DNA of 64,000 nt from an uncultured Acetatifactor sp. (GCA_910584865.1 CAJUCE010000023.1:21213-85212); one strand, 5' to 3'; counted from the stretch's first letter, positions 1 through 9,047 are shown. The notes: generated by a model not told the origin, from the sequence alone. Translations and numbers: made by a program.

Positions 1-711
1 GGCGATTTTTTCTCCGCTCTGCTTTATGTACTCCTGATAGGAGAACCAAAACGAAGCATTTACGGCCTGCAGCTCTTCCACTTCCTTTATGGAAAGCCCT
101 GCCCCTGTCATGGCATTCAGCAAATCCTGCACGCGCCAGTGACAATACGGCATGGTTTCTTCATATGGCTTTATAATCTGGGGCTCTTTCCACGGCTCGC
201 CCGTGAAGGGGCGGTTAAACGGGTGGATATCAAACATAATGGAAAATCCTGCCGGCTTTAGCACCCTGTACACGTTTTGATACATCGTCTCTAAATCTGT
301 AATCCAGGTATGGGTGCCGTTGGACGTATAAACCAGGTCAAAACTGCTGTCTTCCATCTGTAAAAGATGTGTGGTATCATCGCAGACGAAACGGATTCCA
401 AGGTTTAATCTGTCTGCTATTTCCCGTGCATGCTCCAACTGCCTCTCGCTGATATCAGCAGACGTAACCGCCGCCCCCGACAGTGCAAAGGCAAAGGCGG
501 CATGGTTGTCTCCGCTCGACGGCAACAGCACTTTCTTCCCGCGCAAATCCGGCAGATACTTGTTTATCAGCTGATATACAGAAGGGTGGAAGGCGCCGGG
601 CGGATTCGCGGCCAGTTCCCCGATTTTTTCCTCTGTCCTGAGGGACTGGTACCAGTCCGAATCTGCGGTTTCATTCCAACTGTCTATGACCTGCTTCAGG
701 TGTTTATTCAT
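1..711 (-). CDS. class I SAM-dependent methyltransferase (partial, cut by window edge)
   Basis: The frame is open from the start at 711 to the left edge, giving 237 residues without a stop, so the C-terminus lies outside the window. The protein begins MNKHLKQVIDSWNETADSDW. It has a Rossmann-type SAM-binding motif (VLLPSSGDNHAAFAFA, about residues 60-75), an acidic residue after the next strand (SADISERQ) and a later FDLVYTSNGTHTW strand, the usual order in class I methyltransferases. A GAGGAGG-like ribosome site lies just upstream of the ATG at 711. The substrate cannot be deduced: proteins of this shape methylate small molecules, ubiquinone-like compounds or RNA. No operon partner is visible inside the window. 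Confidence 0.8.
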   Translation of the reverse strand, partial: MNKHLKQVIDSWNETADSDWYQSLRTEEKIGELAANPPGAFHPSVYQLINKYLPDLRGKKVLLPSSGDNHAAFAFALSGAAVTSADISERQLEHAREIADRLNLGIRFVCDDTTHLLQMEDSSFDLVYTSNGTHTWITDLETMYQNVYRVLKPAGFSIMFDIHPFNRPFTGEPWKEPQIIKPYEETMPYCHWRVQDLLNAMTGAGLSIKEVEELQAVNASFWFSYQEYIKQSGEKIA

Positions 712-730
712 TTCAAGGCCTCCTCGTCTA

Positions 731-1416
731 TTACACTTTCTGAAGTCCTGCAAGATGCTCTACTTCCGAGATGCTGAGTCCGGTATCTTCCGCAATCTCC
801 TCTATCGTCATTTTTCCCCTTTTCAGCATTCTAAGTGCAGTTTCTCTTTGATTTTGATTGATTCCCTGGTCTATTCCCAGACTTATTCCCTGACTTATTC
901 CCTGGTTTAAAATGGTTCTTGCGCTTGTCTCAATCAATGCTCCGCCCATCATATCACCTACGCCTTTCCGCACATTCTCGTACTTCTGTGCAATCTCTTT
1001 CAACACATCACCGGAGAGCTCTATAATCGTACGTTTGTCAAACGCCCCGATCACTTCCTGCTGCTCCAGTTCATCAAGCCTTTCCAGAATGTCTCGATAC
1101 TCTGCCTTCAATTCTGCCAGTTTCCGCTCATTACTATTATACTCCGGAAAACCTTTCTCATGTGAAAAAATATAAAACGGAATCAGCATCAGCAGGCCTT
1201 TTTTAAAAATATCTTCCCGAAAACTGTAAAATTCGTGTCCGTAATCCGTTCTTTATCTGCCTCATCCTGTTGGTCTAAAAAGTGTTCGTTCGGGAAAAAA
1301 CGGATTTCTTCCTCTCCTGTATATGTTTCCCCAAAAATCTCATTGATTACAGGGATAATCAGCTTCCGGCAGTCATTCAGGATTGTCCGGAATGCGCCGT
1401 CATATATATTTGCCAT
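731..1416 (-). pseudogene. Rpn-type PD-(D/E)XK nuclease / putative transposase, internally deleted
   Basis: Two reading frames on the minus strand belong to one family of recombination-promoting nucleases (Rpn, PD-(D/E)XK). The first (1189-1416) encodes the N-terminus, MANIYDGAFRTILNDCRK through TNFTVFGK. The second (731 to about 1222) encodes the C-terminus, EDIFKKGLLMLIPFYIF onward, ending in a glutamine-rich segment and a short helix-turn-helix-like tail. They meet near 1211-1219 in different frames. The central nuclease core, normally around 100 or more residues between the two motifs, is missing. This is a deletion rather than a point frameshift, because the flanking motifs lie next to each other. 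The gene is almost certainly inactive. The ISQGISLGIDQGINQ low-complexity segment is typical of this family's variable C-terminal part. Confidence 0.8.
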
Positions 1417-1452
1417 AGCTCAATCCTTTCTGGGTCTATAGCTTAATCATAC

Positions 1453-1546
1453 CATTTTTGTTTCTATTTCAAGAATGATACGGCAATGGCAGCAGTACGG
1501 ATATCATTTTTGTCTCTATTTCAAGAATGACATGGCAATGGCGGCA
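1453..1546. repeat. imperfect direct repeat, two copies of about 41 bp
   Basis: Two copies of about 41 bp start at 1453 and 1505, a 52-bp period, and differ at about four positions. Each begins CATTTTTGT and contains TCTATTTCAAGAATGA. They lie upstream of the broken nuclease gene and downstream of the long J-domain gene. No open frame or obvious palindrome explains them. Confidence 0.7.
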
Positions 1547-1604
1547 CGGCGCGTATAGTCTTGAATTTACACGCAAATGGCTTTACATTTTCAGCCACAT
1601 AATT

Positions 1605-4600
1605 TTAACATCCGCTCACCAAAATCCTGATATTTCTGCCGCCGGTCTTTTCGGCAAATCTGCCGCAGTCCGCATACCACTGCATGGCATTTGTCAGGAA
1701 CTCCGTCCTGTCCCTTCTGTCCATTCCCTTTGCCCATATCAGCAGGGGTGTCTGGGGAATGTAGGCTTCGTTCTGCAGTCCGCCGGGGCTTCCTGACGTT
1801 TCACTCCTGTCCGGACTGTTCACGTTGGATTCTTTCATATCCGGTTCTTTCATATCTGATTCGCCCGCTCCGCTTCCATCAGTTTCTAAGCCGCCCGCCC
1901 CAGTTCCATCCATATCCGCTTCGCCCGTTCCGAACTCGTCCCCATACGCCTCATCCTCAAAATCAGCGTCGGTCTTTTCCCAAAACTCCTGCAGTTCGGC
2001 GTTCTCCTCCTCTTCATGGAAGCCGGTAAATGTCAGGGCCCCGCCCTTCTCCCAGTCAATTCCCACCACAACCATATTTACCCAGGAGGGCAGTCCGGGA
2101 TTCAGCAGCTCATCCATCCACCGGACGAATTCCTTCCACATCCCGTAACCGCCAAACAGGGTAAATTTGTCGGCCGGGGTATCCTCAGGGTTTTGCATGG
2201 ACCGGTTCATGTCCTCCTCTGTATAGCAGTATTCCAGTCTGTGGTCAAGCCGGGATACGGTGAGACAGCCCTCGTAAGCCTCCACCTCCGTCATGCCTTC
2301 CCATTCCGTCCGGAAAAAATCCGCGAGCAGCAATTCCAGGCTGTCAGCCCTGTGCATCCGAATGGAGCCGTAGGCGTAGAATGTTCCGCTCTCTCCCCGA
2401 TAGACATACATGGGGCCGTAATCGGAACGAGGCGCATACTTGAACCCCCATCCGAAACGTCCTGCCAGAGCCTTGGGCTCCTTTATCTTCGTATTGGAAG
2501 AGGACATCAGATAATCCCTGCTTCTCACATATACCGGAGACTGAAACTTCAGGTCAAAGCCGAAGGGCGCGCGGGCGCCGTAAAATACCCTGTCATGGCG
2601 TCTTTCCTTTTTCGGTCCGTACCGAAGCACACAGAAGCCTTCCCAATTTTGGGCAAAGTCCATTGCCTCCAGGATTTTTGCAGCCTTTTGCGCCATGTCC
2701 ATACCTTCCAGGGAGAAGGAGGCGCGCAGCCTGGGCCTGGGCTGCCTCAGACTATGCAGTATGTTCAGGGCGGCAGCTATTCTGCCCTGGGGCGTATCCG
2801 TGCTGTCTTCCGAAAACTGCCCGTAGCTTCCTCTGACGGTCAGAATATTGCTTTCCGAGGCATTGCCAGACAGGATAACGCTCTTCGGATAATTTGTTTT
2901 TAGTGTATTTTCTATCGTAACATCGTTTTCTTGAGCAATGTTCTTTAATACACCGTCTGCCGGAATGTTGCTCTCACAGGCCTTGTATTCATAGGCATTC
3001 CCCTCTGCCAGCTTCTGCATTTCACCTGAAAAGCCATATCCCTTCCAGGTATCCTCCTGCCACTTCCTCCAGCCCAGGTCCGAACTGCGGAATATGATAT
3101 CCTGCCATCCGTAATCCATCTGCCGCCAGATGCTGAATCTTTCTTCCGAAACCACCGCCCGAAAGCAGAACCGTTCCTGTTCGCTGTACAGAACGGCTTC
3201 CACCTTTCCTTCCGCCCTGTTTTCCGTTGCTTTTCTGTTTGCAGTTTCCCTTTCTATTGCTTCGATTTCTGCCGTCTCCTTTTCTGTTGTTTCCTTTTCT
3301 GCTGCTTCGTTTTCTGCCGTTTCCCTTTCTGTCGTCTCGTTTTCCGCCGTTTTGTTTTCTGTTATTCCGTTTTCTACCGTTTTATTTTCTGCCGTTTTGT
3401 TCTCTCCTATTTCGTTTTCTGCCATTTCAGCATCCGAAAAAGTCCGGTATTTCGTTTTTTCAAAATCGCTATTGCGTTCTCCATCTCCCGAAACAATCCT
3501 CTGCTCCCTGCACCGCATTTCTCCCAAGCACCGCATTTCCCCCGAATACGGCACCGCGCCGGGAATACGGTCATTGTCGGCGGCAAGCATCCTCGCCACT
3601 GTGGGAACCAGAAAAGAATGCAGGGGAATCCGCCGCAGCCAGGTTTCAATCAGCCTCCGGGCAGCGTTTCTGTCCGAAGCCTCAATGGCAGTCACCGCCA
3701 GAAGGAAGAAAAATTCTTCGGGCTTTTTCAGGCCCTCCGCATATTCCTGAAGCTGCCAAAATGCCAGAACAGGAGCCGTAACCGGCATTTCACCCGCGGA
3801 TCCCTTCACAAAATACAGGCAGTAATAATAATGGAATTCCACCCGGAGGCTCCCGCCTCCCGGCATGGGACAGACGATGGACACCGGCTCCCGTATCTCC
3901 TCCTTCTCCTGGTCAAAACCGGTAAACTGTCTCTGCCACGCCCGGGACGGCGCATAAATATAATTGATATAGGCAGGCAGATAACACTGGCCGTCCATCA
4001 CATATATGAAGTCTTCCTCCCAGTTTCCCCTGACCTTCGCATGACGGAAACCGAAGCCCCTCATGAGAAAATACTGCCAGAAATCCGGACTGTCACCTAT
4101 GTCCCCAGGCTGTGTGGAGCCTAATGTGATTTCATAGCGGTAATCCAGTTCCCGGCACATCCTTTCCGTGGAAAGAGAGCGCAGAAGGCTTTCGATCAAT
4201 TCTGTCCGCTCCGGCTCCGGAAAGTCCCCCTCCGTCAGGTGACTGACCAAGATTTCCGTCACGGTTTTGGGCATCACAATCCGTTTGGATGTGCCGTATA
4301 TCCGTTCAAACAGCTCCTTATCTCCCTTTAGCCGCTCCCACTCCGGCATGGCGAAAAAGGCTCTGGCCCTGTCCCTGATTTCCGGTGTCTCTTCATAGAT
4401 AAATTTGTCGTAATTGGTCTGATTGGCATTGATAATGGAAGCATAGGTTTTGTAAAGTTTTACTATCTGCTGCTCCTTGCCGTCCTCTCCGAAAAGTATC
4501 TCCTCCGCCTGAGGACACTGGATCAGCACCTGGGCCTTCAGCGCACTGTATAGCCCCCTGGTGCTGCTGCGCTCCAACTCCTTGAAGGCCAGTTTTTTAT

Positions 4601-5882
4601 AGAAAAACAGCAAAACTTCCCTGGGCAGCTGCTCGTCCTTCAGCCACTGGACATAGAGCTTTACCACGGATTCACTGCGGGACTCATAGTCCGCTCCTCC
4701 CGCATTTTTGCCGTTGCGCTCATACAGATAATAGGGCTGACAGGCTCCCACAACATGCTGCCAGACCTCTTTCTCCCCGTCGGTCAGGCGCCCGTCCCTG
4801 CTCATCTCCTTCATGGTCAAGTAATCGGAAAAGGCATTGTGGCGCACCTTATTTCCGGGCTGCCGGAGAATGTGGTTGGTCATGGATTTCAGGTCACATT
4901 CCCGCCCCTGCATATTGAATATTTCGGCGGCATATCTTCTGGCAGGAAAGGTATTTTCCACGGAAACCTTGTACCATTCCTTGGGATATTTCAGGCCTTC
5001 AAAGTATTCTTCCCCGGCAAAATGGGGAATAAAAGCATACGCGATGGCCAGTTCCTGTAAAAAATACATGGGCAGGTTGTCCCTGGGGCAGAGTGTCTGC
5101 TCCGACAGATAGAAAAGCAGCCCTTTTGCAAATTCCTCCGAAAACTGCTCCCCCAGAAAGCTTTCTGACAGGAAAAATCGTTTCCAGGTGTCGGCCTGTT
5201 TTGCCTGTTTCGGATTTTCAAAAAGGACAATGAATTCACGGAGCGCTCCCGTTTCCATGCTTTGCTTTATGGCTTGCTGTGATGCCTGGTCAAGACGTTC
5301 CAGCAAAGAGATTTCGTTGTTAGAGGCATGACCGCCATTACCGTCTTCCGTTTTTTCATGTTCCTTTTCCTGTAATGTCTCTTTTCCCTCCTTCCCTGTC
5401 TTTCCACCTGATTCGAAAGAGACAAACGCTGCATTTTCTTTCTTCTCTTCCGTTCCGCCTGGCTCGAGAGGGGCAAACGCTGCATTTTCTTCCCTCTCTC
5501 CCTTTCTTCCTGGCTCGAAAGGGTCAAACGCCGCATTTTCTTTCCTCTTTTCCTTTCCGTCTGGCTCGAAAGGGGCAAACGCTGCATTTTCCTCCCTCTC
5601 TCCCTTTCTTCCTGGCTCGAAAGGAACAAATGCAGCACTTCCTTCTCCGGAAGATGTTCTATCGGAATCCATTCTGTCGGAAGCAGATTTACCCGTGGAA
5701 TCAGCTGTCTTTTCCGCGCCCGCGGCATAGTCAAGAGCCGCCTTATAAGCCTGGTTCAACGTCGCAAAGTACTCCGGCTCCTCCTCCGGATGATGCAGTT
5801 TTGACTGTGCTGCATAGGCTTTCCGGATTGCTTTTTTATCATCCGTCGGCTCTATTTTCAATATGCTCCATACATCGTTCAT
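1605..5882 (-). CDS. very large J-domain-like protein with two internal repeat tracts
   Basis: The chosen start is the ATG at 5882 (MNDVWSILKIEPTDDKK). It has AGGAAGG about 10 bases upstream; an alternative ATG seven codons earlier has no properly spaced site. The product is about 1425 residues. Residues 1-55 resemble a J domain (KKAIRKAYAAQSKLHHPEE...LNQAYKAAL), but the HPD tripeptide that stimulates Hsp70 ATPase reads HPE. Residues about 82-166 are five copies of a 17-residue unit resembling NAAFxPFEPGxKxxxEE. A second tract, encoded at about 3240-3430, repeats roughly every five residues in the pattern TAENE/TERE. The remaining sequence is rich in Trp, Tyr and Phe and shows no recognisable domain, signal peptide or clear membrane segment. 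The gene appears monocistronic. Chaperone recruitment is inferred only from the J-like head. Confidence 0.75.
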   Translation of the reverse strand: MNDVWSILKIEPTDDKKAIRKAYAAQSKLHHPEEEPEYFATLNQAYKAALDYAAGAEKTADSTGKSASDRMDSDRTSSGEGSAAFVPFEPGRKGEREENAAFAPFEPDGKEKRKENAAFDPFEPGRKGEREENAAFAPLEPGGTEEKKENAAFVSFESGGKTGKEGKETLQEKEHEKTEDGNGGHASNNEISLLERLDQASQQAIKQSMETGALREFIVLFENPKQAKQADTWKRFFLSESFLGEQFSEEFAKGLLFYLSEQTLCPRDNLPMYFLQELAIAYAFIPHFAGEEYFEGLKYPKEWYKVSVENTFPARRYAAEIFNMQGRECDLKSMTNHILRQPGNKVRHNAFSDYLTMKEMSRDGRLTDGEKEVWQHVVGACQPYYLYERNGKNAGGADYESRSESVVKLYVQWLKDEQLPREVLLFFYKKLAFKELERSSTRGLYSALKAQVLIQCPQAEEILFGEDGKEQQIVKLYKTYASIINANQTNYDKFIYEETPEIRDRARAFFAMPEWERLKGDKELFERIYGTSKRIVMPKTVTEILVSHLTEGDFPEPERTELIESLLRSLSTERMCRELDYRYEITLGSTQPGDIGDSPDFWQYFLMRGFGFRHAKVRGNWEEDFIYVMDGQCYLPAYINYIYAPSRAWQRQFTGFDQEKEEIREPVSIVCPMPGGGSLRVEFHYYYCLYFVKGSAGEMPVTAPVLAFWQLQEYAEGLKKPEEFFFLLAVTAIEASDRNAARRLIETWLRRIPLHSFLVPTVARMLAADNDRIPGAVPYSGEMRCLGEMRCREQRIVSGDGERNSDFEKTKYRTFSDAEMAENEIGENKTAENKTVENGITENKTAENETTERETAENEAAEKETTEKETAEIEAIERETANRKATENRAEGKVEAVLYSEQERFCFRAVVSEERFSIWRQMDYGWQDIIFRSSDLGWRKWQEDTWKGYGFSGEMQKLAEGNAYEYKACESNIPADGVLKNIAQENDVTIENTLKTNYPKSVILSGNASESNILTVRGSYGQFSEDSTDTPQGRIAAALNILHSLRQPRPRLRASFSLEGMDMAQKAAKILEAMDFAQNWEGFCVLRYGPKKERRHDRVFYGARAPFGFDLKFQSPVYVRSRDYLMSSSNTKIKEPKALAGRFGWGFKYAPRSDYGPMYVYRGESGTFYAYGSIRMHRADSLELLLADFFRTEWEGMTEVEAYEGCLTVSRLDHRLEYCYTEEDMNRSMQNPEDTPADKFTLFGGYGMWKEFVRWMDELLNPGLPSWVNMVVVGIDWEKGGALTFTGFHEEEENAELQEFWEKTDADFEDEAYGDEFGTGEADMDGTGAGGLETDGSGAGESDMKEPDMKESNVNSPDRSETSGSPGGLQNEAYIPQTPLLIWAKGMDRRDRTEFLTNAMQWYADCGRFAEKTGGRNIRILVSGC

Positions 5883-6125
5883 TCGTCTCATTCCTTCCTG
5901 CATTCCTCATATCATTTAACTTTTAACTTTATGCCTTGCATATGATTTTACCAGTTTACAGATTCTTTTTCAACTGTTCTTCACATTGCTAATGTAAACC
6001 GACGAGAGAATCGGGCAATTCTCCTGCCATTCGGTTGCTTTTTAGATGGTTTTGAGTGACAATAAGTTTAGGAATTATGCAGGCATTTTCTTAGGAAAGC
6101 CATCAACACACAGGAGGACAGACCA

Positions 6126-6875
6126 TTGTACAGCATTGACAGACAAAAATTCGGCACGTTTGTAGCCACCCTTCGCAAAGAAAAAGGAATTACCCAAAAG
6201 GAACTGGCGGAACAGCTTTTTATATCCGACAAGGCAGTAAGCAAGTGGGAAACCGCATCCAGTGTTCCCAGTATAGACTTACTGATACCGCTGGCCGACA
6301 TATTAGGCATCACCGTAACGGAACTGCTGATGTGCCGGCGCATGGAGCAGGACAAGCCCCTGGATGCCGCCCAGGTGGAACAGGTTGTAAAAACAGCCAT
6401 TTCCTACTCGGAAAAAGAGGAAAGGGCCTATCAGGGCAAAAGCAAATGGGGACCTGTGTATATTTTCGCCTTTTTTATTGCCTGTGCTGAAATGTGGTTC
6501 GTCTGCAGAAGCGGACATGCAACCATAGGAATGACAGTGGAAGTCATCCTGGCGGCAATCTTCGGAATCTACTTCTGCTTCCTTGCAAAGACAAAATTGC
6601 CACACTATTATGACGAAAACCGCATCTGCTTATATACGGACGGGCTGTTTGAAATGAATTTGCCCGGCCTCTCCCTCAGCAACGGCAACTGGACAAAAAT
6701 ACTAAATGTAGGCCGCATCTGGTCCATAACCCTGATGCTGTCCTACCCGCTCATCAGCTATGTGGAAACCTTACTGCTCGCCGGTATCCGGCTCCAGATT
6801 ACGGACCTGGTTCTCGCCCTGGTTTTGATGTTGGGAGGTTTCTTTCTTCCGATCTATATTGTAGCGAAAAAATGA
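6126..6875 (+). CDS. XRE-family transcriptional regulator with C-terminal membrane segments
   Basis: The start is a TTG codon at 6126 (MYSIDRQKFGTFVATLRKEK) preceded by a strong AGGAGG at the right distance. Residues about 8-62 form a Cro/C1-type helix-turn-helix (KGITQKELAEQLFISDKAVS, then VPSIDLLIPLADILGITVTE). After a short linker, residues about 105-249 contain four hydrophobic segments (for example VYIFAFFIACAEMWFV and LVLALVLMLGGFFLPIYIVA). The protein is therefore probably membrane-tethered, a common clostridial architecture. Its targets are unknown. It stands alone and is followed by a good intrinsic terminator. Tethered regulators of this type may sense membrane or envelope state, but nothing here shows that directly. 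Confidence 0.88.
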   Translation: MYSIDRQKFGTFVATLRKEKGITQKELAEQLFISDKAVSKWETASSVPSIDLLIPLADILGITVTELLMCRRMEQDKPLDAAQVEQVVKTAISYSEKEERAYQGKSKWGPVYIFAFFIACAEMWFVCRSGHATIGMTVEVILAAIFGIYFCFLAKTKLPHYYDENRICLYTDGLFEMNLPGLSLSNGNWTKILNVGRIWSITLMLSYPLISYVETLLLAGIRLQITDLVLALVLMLGGFFLPIYIVAKK

Positions 6876-6889
6876 GCAGGTTGATTTCC

Positions 6890-6914
6890 GGCGGGATAAA
6901 TCCCGCCTTTTTTG
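6890..6914 (+). terminator. rho-independent terminator after the XRE gene
   Basis: A perfect seven-base GC stem (GGCGGGA / TCCCGCC) with a short AAA-type loop is followed by six T residues, 15 bases after the stop codon of the XRE regulator. It also separates this gene from the convergent yoeB remnant. Confidence 0.9.
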
Positions 6915-6917
6915 TCT

Positions 6918-7187
6918 TCAGTTCTCCATGTTCTCATAATGCCCCTTACAGGATACAATCTCTATCACATCACCGCGAATCCGATATACCAACCGGTTTA
7001 CCTCATCAATCCTACGGCTCCAAAACCCACTCATATCTCCCTTTAAGGGTTATGGTTTCCCTATACCTTCAAAATATCCTCTTTCTATATCTTTCAGCAA
7101 ATTATTAACACGTTTTAATGTTTTCTTATCCTGTGTCTGCCAATAGATATAATCCTGCCACTCCTCATCAAACCAAACCTTTTTCAT
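6918..7187 (-). pseudogene. yoeB: YoeB-type mRNA interferase toxin, nonsense-mutated at the catalytic Glu codon
   Basis: The ATG at 7187 overlaps the antitoxin stop codon as ATGA. The frame reads MKKVWFDEEWQDYIYWQTQD and resumes after one TAA with PLKGDMSGFWSRR, RLVYRI and GHY, all hallmarks of the Txe/YoeB family. The full frame would be 89 residues, against 84 for E. coli YoeB. The TAA (7050-7052) is codon 46. The frame aligns to E. coli YoeB without gaps, so codon 46 falls on catalytic Glu46 (KPEP in the family, KP-stop-P here). The partner residues Arg65 and His83 are still present at exactly those positions. One GAA to TAA change would explain this. The predicted product is a 45-residue N-terminal fragment with no catalytic residues. 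Other genes in the window use TAA as a normal stop, so recoding is unlikely. Confidence 0.88.
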
Positions 7188-7444
7188 TCATCTGCCTCGA
7201 TTAGTTCGTGCTCAATACCTTTGCCGGCATTCAGAGCTTCTACACCTCTGCGCAAATGTGCCTGATTGCTTTCAGTGTAAAACGGGTCAACCGATACTTC
7301 AAATGGAATCCTTTTTTCTCTTGTCATCTTCTTCGCAAATATTGTTATTGCTGTAGTCATATTCATGCCAAGCTCCTGGCATATTTTTTCCATACTTTTT
7401 TTCAGTTCCTCGTCCATACGGATATTCACTAATGTCTGCGCCAT
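7184..7444 (-). CDS. RelB/DinJ-family antitoxin
   Basis: The start is the ATG at 7444 (MAQTLVNIRMDEELKKSMEK) with AGGAGG nine bases upstream. An in-frame upstream extension has no such site. The product is about 86 residues. The N-terminal part has the ribbon-helix-helix pattern of DinJ/RelB antitoxins (VNIRMDEELK ... LGMNMTTAITIFAKK). The C-terminal part (VSVDPFYTESNQAHLRRGVE) is the flexible toxin-neutralising region. It is translationally coupled to the downstream YoeB-type toxin gene. The antitoxin is intact while the toxin is broken, the direction of decay expected if toxin loss is tolerated. DinJ-type antitoxins normally also repress their own promoter, but no operator was identified. 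Confidence 0.9.
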   Translation of the reverse strand: MAQTLVNIRMDEELKKSMEKICQELGMNMTTAITIFAKKMTREKRIPFEVSVDPFYTESNQAHLRRGVEALNAGKGIEHELIEADE

Positions 7445-7604
7445 AACCACACTCCTCCTTCTTACGCTTAGATTATGTCTTATCGGAAGCAATCCCTATG
7501 CTTCCGATAAAAGGCGCGTCCCTTTGCGCCGCATTCGATTATAGGAAGCCGTTTTTGCTTCCTATATATTATCACACAGTAAATACAAAGCCAATACAGC
7601 ATCT

Positions 7605-8547
7605 TTACATTTTCAGTTCCCTTTGCCACAGTTCAAAAGCCGCCTTCCATGTGGAGGCGGCAAACGGCCTCCTGGCATCTCCGATTTCCATGGCATACTT
7701 TTCCGCAAATTCCAGGAAAAAGAACAGATGCTCCCTGGAAGTCCGCAGTTCTTCTATGATAATCCGGCTCCAGATATTTACTTCCTCATACTGCCTGCTT
7801 TGCATCAGAGACACAATATATTCTTCTTTCTGAAAATCCACGCGCCTTTCATCAACAGCAATGCCCTCCTTCCCTGATACATCCAGAATGGTATAGGGTA
7901 TACCGTCTTTTATGCAGTCTAGCGGAAGTCCGCAGGAGCCGGGATTTATCAATAATTTTTATTCCCGGACCGATAGGTCCACTGAATATGAGAGTGTCCG
8001 AAGATATACATACCGTCCTCCAGGCACGACAGGGCATCCTGAAAACGTCTGTCATTCTCAAAATAGGCATGAATGTCTATCCGGAATCTTTCCCGGGTTA
8101 TAATCCGTCCTTATATCTTGCCGCAACCTTTGCAACCGCCCATTCCCTATGTTCGCAGTCTCCTATGAATTCTTCCGACGAATGTGCCGCATGAAGAGCC
8201 GCATGACCGCATTTCAGCCGCAGCCTGGCAGGCAAAGCCGCCAGGTATTCCAGGTTATCGGCCTTTATACTCCGGAAACACCAGTAGGAAATCTGCATCT
8301 GACCATCCGCCCATGTACTCTGGTCTTTTCCTGTAAAACTTTCCAGATACCTCTCTTCATTCCCCCTGATTACATATTTCCTGCCCAGATTCCGGATTCT
8401 CGTAATACATTCATCGGGATATGGATTACTAATGCAATAATCGCCCGCAAATATGTATGCATCCACATTTTGTTTCTCCGCATCTTCAATTACGGCGTCC
8501 AATGCCGGAAGGTTTCCATGAATATCTGATATAACCGCAAGCTTCAT
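7605..8547 (-). pseudogene. calcineurin-like metallophosphoesterase, two single-base frameshifts
   Basis: The N-terminal frame from 8547 reads MKLAVISDIHGNLPALDAV, with the metal-binding motifs DIHGN, AGDY and GNEERYL of the YfcE-like metallophosphoesterases. Near 8105-8107 the homologous frame shifts to one reading ITRERFRIDIHAYFEND and GHSHIQW, the conserved C-terminal GHSH motif. Near 7950-7956 it shifts again into INPGSCGLPLDCIKDG and continues to the stop at 7605. Each shift is repaired by adding one base, at a GG/GGG run and a TT/TTT run, which would restore a 314-residue protein. Both lesions sit beside short homopolymers, so assembly error is possible, but the neighbouring genes are also broken. 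Ribosome site GGAG precedes the start. Confidence 0.82.
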
Positions 8548-8586
8548 GCTCTGTCTCCTCTTTTTTTGTTTTTTCCGCTGACATAC

Positions 8587-8740
8587 ATTATACCATAATT
8601 ACATGCGCCCCAGCGCATATGGAATCAAAAGTTGACTCAATGTCCTTCTAAGTCAACATTATACCATAATTTCATGCGCCCCAGCGCATTGGGAATCAAA
8701 AGTTGACTTGATGCTCTTTCAAGTCAATATTGTATCATCC
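8587..8740. repeat. tandem pair of a dispersed hairpin repeat (copies 1 and 2)
   Basis: Two units with a 71-bp period start at 8587 and 8658. Each unit contains a palindromic box ATTATACCATAAT, a short hairpin built on ATGCGC-CCCA-GCGCAT, the spacer GGAATCA, and a longer stem-loop beginning GTTGACT. Copy 1 pairs GTTGACT with AGTCAAC. Copy 2 pairs TTGACTTGA with TCAAGTCAA. Related copies lie at 44923-45003 and 59743-59805. The stem changes between copies are compensatory, which suggests the fold is selected. The remaining stretch to 9047 (about 300 bases) holds no gene; only a weak TATAAT at 8811 is visible. Confidence 0.85.
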
Positions 8741-9047
8741 GGTAATTTCCTCCACAATCCCTCTTTTCCGGAATCACGAAAAATCTGTTTCCCGAAAAAA
8801 CAAACTGTAGTATAATCGAGATATGCTGGGAGATATATTCTAAACAGTCTCCACTGCTTTTTTGTGATTTATACTCGTGAATGCATAAATTGCTGCTTAC
8901 ACACCGGCATTGTAGAAGCGTTCACTCGTTATACATTTAGATTGGCAATTGTTTTCGCTCGTGAGTATATATTCTTTCAAACATATACTGTAGGAAGCAA
9001 GAGCTGTTCCCATAAAAAAATTGTCGAAAAGAGAAAGGAGCCTCATT

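Noticed and set aside
2016..2903. 295-codon open frame opposite the J-domain gene
   Set aside because: Shadow frame of a well-supported gene; no start signal or recognisable motif.
8741..9047. Long leader or riboswitch before the MEMO/AMMECR1 fusion
   Set aside because: A weak TATAAT at 8811 and a five-base hairpin are not enough; no conserved riboswitch core was seen.
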